Source: Dechloromonas sp. (lineage in GTDB: Bacteria > Pseudomonadota > Gammaproteobacteria > Burkholderiales > Rhodocyclaceae). Taken from it: a stretch of 10,543 nt of DNA. The stretch spans positions 1 through 10,543 of the forward strand of contig JAFLDQ010000123.1 in assembly GCA_017302355.1 (NCBI GenBank). The letters run 5' to 3'. The notes below the pieces were generated by a model that was not told where the DNA came from, ran no database searches, and saw only the letters and a list, made by a program, of their open reading frames with translations. The position numbers and the translations under genes were made by a program. This document shows positions 6,830 through 10,543 of this stretch, piece by piece. Every line of letters starts with the position of its first letter. Positions within the stretch are counted from its first letter, which is position 1.

Positions 6830-9082
6830 TTAGTCGAACGACATCTCGGTGCGGGAGAGGATGTCGCGGCGGAGCTCGTCGCTGAGCTCGGACCACGATG
6901 CGCTGTAGCCGGCCACCCTGACCATCAGCCCTCGGTACTTCTCGGGGTGCTTGTAAGCATCCTCCAGCAGGTCGCGGCCGATGACGTTGAACTGCATGTG
7001 GATGCCCTCCTTGAAGTACGTCCTGGCCAGAGACACCACGTTGGTCACACCGTTCTCGCCGGACAGGCTCGGCGGCGAGAATCGCGGGTTCAGCAGCGTG
7101 CCGTTCGACATCCGCGCCTGGTGCAGTTTACCGCATGACCGGATGACTGCTGTCGGGCCTTTGCGGTCGTGCGAGGCAACGTAGGTGTGCACAGGACCCA
7201 GGCAGTCCGACAGGGGTTCGTTGTTCTTCCGCCCGTCCGCCGTCGCCGCCTGCACCATGCCCAGCGGCATGTTGGCCGACACGGTGTAGACGCCTGGCTG
7301 AAAGACCCCGCCGCGGGGGTTGCTGATTCCTTCGACCGCGTCACAGTAGACGTCGGTCGCATAAATGGCGAGCTCGTCGGCAAAGTCGTCGTCGTTGCCG
7401 TAGTGGTGCACCATGTCGCTGTTGACGAGGTGGTACAGGACCTCGTGCCCTTCCCAGTTCGCGTGCAGTGCGGCCTGCAGGTCGGCCCCAGTCACCTTCC
7501 GCTCGTCGAAGACCAACTGCTTGATCGCAGCCAGGCTGTCGGCGGTCGTACCCACTCCCGTACCCTGCGGACCGGTGAAGTTGTAGACGGCGGAACCGGT
7601 GCCGATGTCGCGGCCCTGCCCGAGGCAGTCGTCGACCAGAAGCGACAGGTAGGGCAGCGGCTTCATCTCGCGATGGACGTCGTCGATGATGTTGGTGCTG
7701 CGAGCCATGACGTCGACCCAATACCTCATCTGGGTCTCGTAGGCCCGCTTGACCTCGTCGAAAGACTGGAAGTCGGCCAGGCGGCCCGTGGCCGGTCCGA
7801 GACGGCCGAGATCCTCACGACCGGCGGCGTACCCGTCGTTGATCGCCAGCTCGAGAACCCGGGCCAGGCTGAAATAGGCGGAATCGTGCCAGCCGTACTC
7901 CTTGCCCGGAACGCTCAGCTCGACACACCCGACGATCACGTAGTCGCGAGCGTCCTCAAGGGTAACCCCGGTGTTCGTCATTGCCTGGATGCACACCTCG
8001 TCGCTGAACAGCTTCGGTTCACCGGTCCCCATCCGCATGGCTTTCGCGACCTTGTTCGCAAACCAGTCCGGCGTCTTCGCGTGGAAGCGGACGGCGGTCC
8101 ATGGATTGCTCATGCGGGTATGGGCGACCATGTCAACGAACATCCCGGACAATTCGTTCGTCGCATCACCACCGGCGGCATCGACTCCGCCGAGCGTGAC
8201 GGTGGTTGTCCCGAGGAAGCGACCACTGTTGGCTTGGGTGGTCAGCCAGTCGCGCAGCTTCATGAACGAGCTGTTCAACAGGGCCAGGCATTCGATGACC
8301 TCCTGGATGAACTCCTTGCTGCATACCCCCTCGTCGATGTCGCGACGGAAGTACCGGTAGAGCAACTGGTCCAGGCGCCCGTACGAAACCGAGTGGCCGT
8401 TGGACTCGATCATGATGATGCTCCACGCCAGGTGGATCAGCTGATAAGCCTGCCAGAAGGTGCGCGGCGGGTTCTCGGCGATCCAGTCGAAGTTGTCGGC
8501 CATCTGGGCGAGCTCGGCGCGGCGTTCGCCCGCGGCTTCGAGCGCCTGTGAGCGGGCGAGGTCGGCGTAGCGGTGGATGTAGGCCTGCGAGGCCTCCAGG
8601 ACAATCAGTTCGGCGCGGTAGAAGTCACGGCGGGGATCGTCGGCGGCGAGCGCGTCGAGAGCCGCCTGAACGCGTTGCTGCATGCCCTTGTAACCGTGGT
8701 CCAGCAGCCGCTGCCAGTCGGGAACCAGGTGACCGATGCCCGCGACGCGGTACAGACTCGTCGAGTAGAGCATGATGCCCATGAAGTCGCCCTTCATCTC
8801 CTCCGGGGACAGGCGACTGATCATCGCATCGGAAAGCGTCCTTCCCTGCCAGTAGTCGGCGATGCCCAGCAGCTCGTCACGCACCTTGTCGTCATAGGTG
8901 TATCGGTTGTTCGGCCGCTCACGAATGACGGGAACGCCGTTCCCCTGCAGCTCGTTGACGATCCAGCCGTACGAGAACTCCGGGTAAATCGGGCACGACT
9001 TCGGCGGGGCCGCGCTGTCGCCGGCCAGCAACTGGCCTTCCGCGATCTGCAGGGAGACGTTCTTCAGGATGTGGCCGAGCAC
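6830..9082 (-). CDS. glycyl radical enzyme with intact catalytic residues, 5' end frameshifted (GRE2)
   Basis: This frame encodes 750 residues, counted from a GTG at 9082, covering nearly all of a pyruvate formate-lyase-like glycyl radical enzyme. Seen in order are CPIYPEFSYGWIVNEL (30-45), ENPPRTFWQAYQLIHLAW (203-220), SNGHSVSYGRLDQ (227-239), MGTGEPKLFSDE (351-362), the catalytic VIVGCVEL with Cys386 (codon 7925-7927), EYGWHDSAYFSLARVLELAINDG, HYGNDDDF, and the glycyl loop VRVAGYSASW with Gly725, 25 residues from the end. It therefore has the complete Cys/Gly radical pair that GRE1 lacks. The GTG at 9082 is probably not the true start, because in-frame codons further upstream still align with GRE1 (TEACRKHEGKPQQIKV against TEAYRRHANEPQVVKV) back to about 9136, and a TGA closes this frame at 9152-9154. 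The missing N terminus lies in another frame (next entry). The substrate cannot be deduced: the motif residues are shared by dehydratases, lyases and decarboxylases of the family. If the frameshift is real, the protein is truncated or absent. Confidence 0.85.
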   Translation of the reverse strand: MLGHILKNVSLQIAEGQLLAGDSAAPPKSCPIYPEFSYGWIVNELQGNGVPVIRERPNNRYTYDDKVRDELLGIADYWQGRTLSDAMISRLSPEEMKGDFMGIMLYSTSLYRVAGIGHLVPDWQRLLDHGYKGMQQRVQAALDALAADDPRRDFYRAELIVLEASQAYIHRYADLARSQALEAAGERRAELAQMADNFDWIAENPPRTFWQAYQLIHLAWSIIMIESNGHSVSYGRLDQLLYRYFRRDIDEGVCSKEFIQEVIECLALLNSSFMKLRDWLTTQANSGRFLGTTTVTLGGVDAAGGDATNELSGMFVDMVAHTRMSNPWTAVRFHAKTPDWFANKVAKAMRMGTGEPKLFSDEVCIQAMTNTGVTLEDARDYVIVGCVELSVPGKEYGWHDSAYFSLARVLELAINDGYAAGREDLGRLGPATGRLADFQSFDEVKRAYETQMRYWVDVMARSTNIIDDVHREMKPLPYLSLLVDDCLGQGRDIGTGSAVYNFTGPQGTGVGTTADSLAAIKQLVFDERKVTGADLQAALHANWEGHEVLYHLVNSDMVHHYGNDDDFADELAIYATDVYCDAVEGISNPRGGVFQPGVYTVSANMPLGMVQAATADGRKNNEPLSDCLGPVHTYVASHDRKGPTAVIRSCGKLHQARMSNGTLLNPRFSPPSLSGENGVTNVVSLARTYFKEGIHMQFNVIGRDLLEDAYKHPEKYRGLMVRVAGYSASWSELSDELRRDILSRTEMSFD

Positions 9083-9312
9083 GGCGGCAACCTTGATCTG
9101 CTGCGGCTTCCCCTCGTGCTTGCGGCAGGCCTCGGTGGCGGGCGCGGCCGATCATCCAGGAACCGGTTGCGCAACCCGTTGATTCGGGGGAACGGGGAGG
9201 GATTCTCGACGACGCCGAAGACGCCGCCCCCCCAACTGTCCTCGTCGTAGCCGATTGAAGCGAGCGAGCGGACCCGCGCTTCGACGGTTTCGACCGCTGT
9301 AGCCATCATCAT
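9064..9312 (-). pseudogene. frameshifted N-terminal fragment of GRE2
   Basis: From an ATG at 9312 (two further ATG codons follow at once) the frame reads MMMATAVETVEARVRS and then SPFPRINGLRNRFLDD up to residue 54, matching SPFPRINAQRDRYLTSD of GRE1. After that it degenerates into an Arg/Pro-rich antiframe and stops at 9064. Homology resumes in the next frame at TEACRKHEG (about 9136). Between the shared R-F/Y-L and the shared T-E-A, GRE1 has 42 nt and this gene has 20, a difference of 22 nt that breaks the frame. The lesion lies within 9137-9153. The upstream part keeps a strong ribosome binding site and promoter, so the damage is either recent or an assembly error. Confidence 0.8.
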
Positions 9313-9316
9313 CGTT

Positions 9317-9326
9317 CCCTCCTCCC
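9317..9326 (-). promoter_or_regulatory. ribosome binding site fixing the original GRE2 start
   Basis: GGGAGGAGGG on the - strand lies 4 nt before the first of three consecutive ATG codons (9312, 9309, 9306). This strong site shows that translation of the cassette was designed to begin here, and not at the GTG at 9082, which has no comparable site. Confidence 0.7.
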
Positions 9327-9380
9327 GCCTCTGGATCGTCCCGGATTCCGTCACGCTGGCAGCCTCGCGAACAGCAAATG

Positions 9381-9409
9381 ATCCTAGATCGACTCATCTC
9401 GCTTGCCAA
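9381..9409 (-). promoter_or_regulatory. candidate promoter of the glycyl radical cassette
   Basis: Reading the - strand, TTGGCA (9409-9404) and TAGGAT (9386-9381) are separated by 17 nt; they match the sigma70 consensus at five and four of six positions. Transcription would start near 9374, giving a leader of about 60 nt before the ATG at 9312. I looked for an FNR-type site (TTGAT-N4-ATCAA) in this region and found none. No sigma54 -24/-12 pair is convincing either. Confidence 0.4.
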
Positions 9410-9419
9410 GAACGGTTCT
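9409..9419. promoter_or_regulatory. short inverted repeat at about -40 of the cassette promoter
   Basis: AGAAC-G-GTTCT is a perfect 5+1+5 palindrome centred at 9414, about 40 nt upstream of the predicted start. That is a usual position for an activator. A second palindrome, GATC-CTA-GATC (9380-9390), overlaps the -10 element. Both are short enough to occur by chance in a 294-nt region. Confidence 0.22.
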
Positions 9420-9553
9420 GCTCGTGTCGAAACAGACAGGCCGCAGTCTGGTGACCGGGCGGTTGCGCTGGCTGGACTGCCTGCCGGCCCCCGGGCCGGA
9501 CCAGCCGTTCGCGCCGCTGCGGGCATTGCCGCCCATCGCGTTGGGACGGGTCA

Positions 9554-9582
9554 TTGCGTGACGCCTTGCGGCGTGCTAAAAG
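9554..9582 (+). promoter_or_regulatory. weak candidate promoter of the STAS-like gene
   Basis: TTGCGT (9554-9559) and TAAAAG (9577-9582) are 17 nt apart, matching three and four of six consensus positions. It would give a leader of about 18 nt before the ATG at 9607. A 5-bp inverted repeat (9561-9565 with 9570-9574) lies in the spacer. The rest of the 294-nt gap (9313-9606) carries only the cassette promoter elements on the other strand and no convincing gene. Confidence 0.25.
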
Positions 9583-9606
9583 AGAGGCTCTGCATTCGAG
9601 GTGAGC

Positions 9607-10543
9607 ATGGTTTTTTCGCTATTCAAGAAGAAGGCCCAGAAGGTGCCGCAGGGCGAGATCATGCGCCCGAAGCCGGCTACGGCTCCCGCCCCGGGGGGGC
9701 ATTCCGTGCTCCCGGGGGCGCCGGAAGAGACGGCGGAAGAGACCGCGAAGGCGCGCGAGCCGCTTCCCGACCTTGAATTCACTCCCGCAGCCCAGCCCGT
9801 TTCCGGCGCGAAGCAGTCGTCGGCGCCGAAGACGCAGGCCGAGATGGACCGCATGCTTTCGGAGTTCGACCGCGAGTTCACCGATTCGAGCGTCATGGGG
9901 ATCAATGTCGACCATGGCGCCGACTCGATCCAGGCCGACATCGAGCAGGTCGCCGTGTTGTATGCCAACGGCCAGGATGCCGTCGTCCGTCCGCTGCTGG
10001 AATCGCTGCTCGGGGCGTATCCCGGTACGGAGGGTCTGCGGCTGTGGCAGATGTTGTTCGATTTCCTGGTGCTGAAGGGCGATCGGGATGCTTTCGACAA
10101 GCTGACCGTGGAATTCGTGGATGCCTGTGAAATGTCGCCGCCGCCTTGGGTCGACCTGCGGGCGGCGCCCAAGGCGGCTGCGGCCGGAACCGCCGTCGCG
10201 GTTGGCGAGCTGCAGGGCTTGCTCACCGCGGACGATGTCAGCGTACTGACGCCGCTGGCCGATGCGCTCAGGGACAAGCGTCCGTTGCGGGTGGATTGCA
10301 GCCGGCTGGTTGGCCTCGATGACGAAATCGCCGGCCGCCTGGCCGATCTGCTGATGAGCGCCCGCCGGCAGGGCGCGGTCATCGCGCTCGACCAGGTCGA
10401 GGGCGTCATGCCGCGCCTGCGCCGTCGCCTGACGGTGGGCGAGGCCCAGAATGCGCGGACCTGGCTGCTGGTGCTGGAGCTGCTGCAGCGCAACGGGACG
10501 CAGGAAGACTTCGAGCAGTGCGCCATCGACTTCGCCGTCACCT
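9607..10543 (+). CDS. STAS-like protein with internal repeat, 3' end outside the window
   Basis: An ATG at 9607 with GAGGTG (9600-9603 region) just upstream opens 312 codons that run off the right edge without a stop. Residues 1-110 are a low-complexity Pro/Ala/Glu-rich segment after a short basic start (MVFSLFKKKAQK), probably disordered. Residues 112-182 form a helical unit (VAVLYANGQDAVVRPLLE, then W147...LFDFLVLKGDRDAFDKL...CEMSPPPW). Residues 195-275 resemble a STAS (anti-anti-sigma/MlaB-like) fold, with VDCSRLVGLDDEIAGRLADLL and GAVIALDQVEGVMPRLRRRL. Residues 286-312 then repeat the helical unit (W286...LELLQRNGTQEDFEQCAIDFAVT). There is no signal peptide. I recall similar proteins, annotated only as STAS-domain or hypothetical, in Rhodocyclales next to hslVU, but that context is outside this window. 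The gene diverges from the glycyl radical cassette. Function is unknown. Confidence 0.85.
   Translation, partial: MVFSLFKKKAQKVPQGEIMRPKPATAPAPGGHSVLPGAPEETAEETAKAREPLPDLEFTPAAQPVSGAKQSSAPKTQAEMDRMLSEFDREFTDSSVMGINVDHGADSIQADIEQVAVLYANGQDAVVRPLLESLLGAYPGTEGLRLWQMLFDFLVLKGDRDAFDKLTVEFVDACEMSPPPWVDLRAAPKAAAAGTAVAVGELQGLLTADDVSVLTPLADALRDKRPLRVDCSRLVGLDDEIAGRLADLLMSARRQGAVIALDQVEGVMPRLRRRLTVGEAQNARTWLLVLELLQRNGTQEDFEQCAIDFAVT

Noticed and set aside
7169..8551. A 460-codon + frame opposite GRE2.
   Set aside because: It is the antisense of a frame with complete family motifs, and shows no independent start signals.
9484..9499. A GC palindrome (CCGGCCC and GGGCCGG arms) in the divergent intergenic region, considered as a terminator or operator.
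   Set aside because: It has a 2-nt loop and no T run, and is of a composition expected by chance in such GC-rich DNA.
9378..9776. A 132-codon + frame starting inside the intergenic region.
   Set aside because: It lacks a ribosome binding site and runs through the start of the STAS-like gene in another frame; its translation is low-complexity.

Overview
The window looks like chromosomal DNA of a GC-rich betaproteobacterium, most likely a member of the Rhodocyclales (Azoarcus/Thauera/Dechloromonas type). This placement rests on codon use and on recalled resemblance of the flanking genes, not on a search. Housekeeping genes lie on the + strand at both ends. A three-gene anaerobic cassette on the - strand sits between them.

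Left part (1-3210, + strand). A strong sigma70-type promoter (138-166) drives a 50-codon basic protein (206-358), which is closed by a textbook intrinsic terminator (380-411). Next come rlmI, a 23S rRNA cytosine methyltransferase of the same length as the E. coli protein (431-1621), and mgtE, a CBS-domain Mg2+ channel (1791-3179). A GC-rich hairpin lies between the converging ends of mgtE and the cassette.

Central part (3237-9312, - strand). Transcribed right to left are a glycyl radical enzyme (here GRE2), one radical-SAM glycyl-radical-activating enzyme, and a second, paralogous glycyl radical enzyme (here GRE1). GRE2 has the canonical thiyl cysteine and glycyl loop, but its 5' end is broken by a frameshift next to an apparent 22-nt loss. 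GRE1 has an intact frame, but Leu replaces the catalytic cysteine and its glycyl loop is altered. The activase keeps its radical-SAM cysteines but appears to have lost the ligands of one of its two ferredoxin-type clusters. The activase and GRE1 overlap by 11 nt, and a 12-bp hairpin separates GRE2 from the activase. No transporter, dehydrogenase or microcompartment gene is nearby, so the substrate cannot be named. The arrangement is either a paired catalytic/non-catalytic glycyl radical system or an operon in decay. This is the part of the window most worth following up.

Right part (9313-10543). A 294-nt divergent intergenic region holds a plausible promoter for the cassette. It is followed by the start of a + strand gene for a STAS-like protein with an internal repeat, cut by the window edge.
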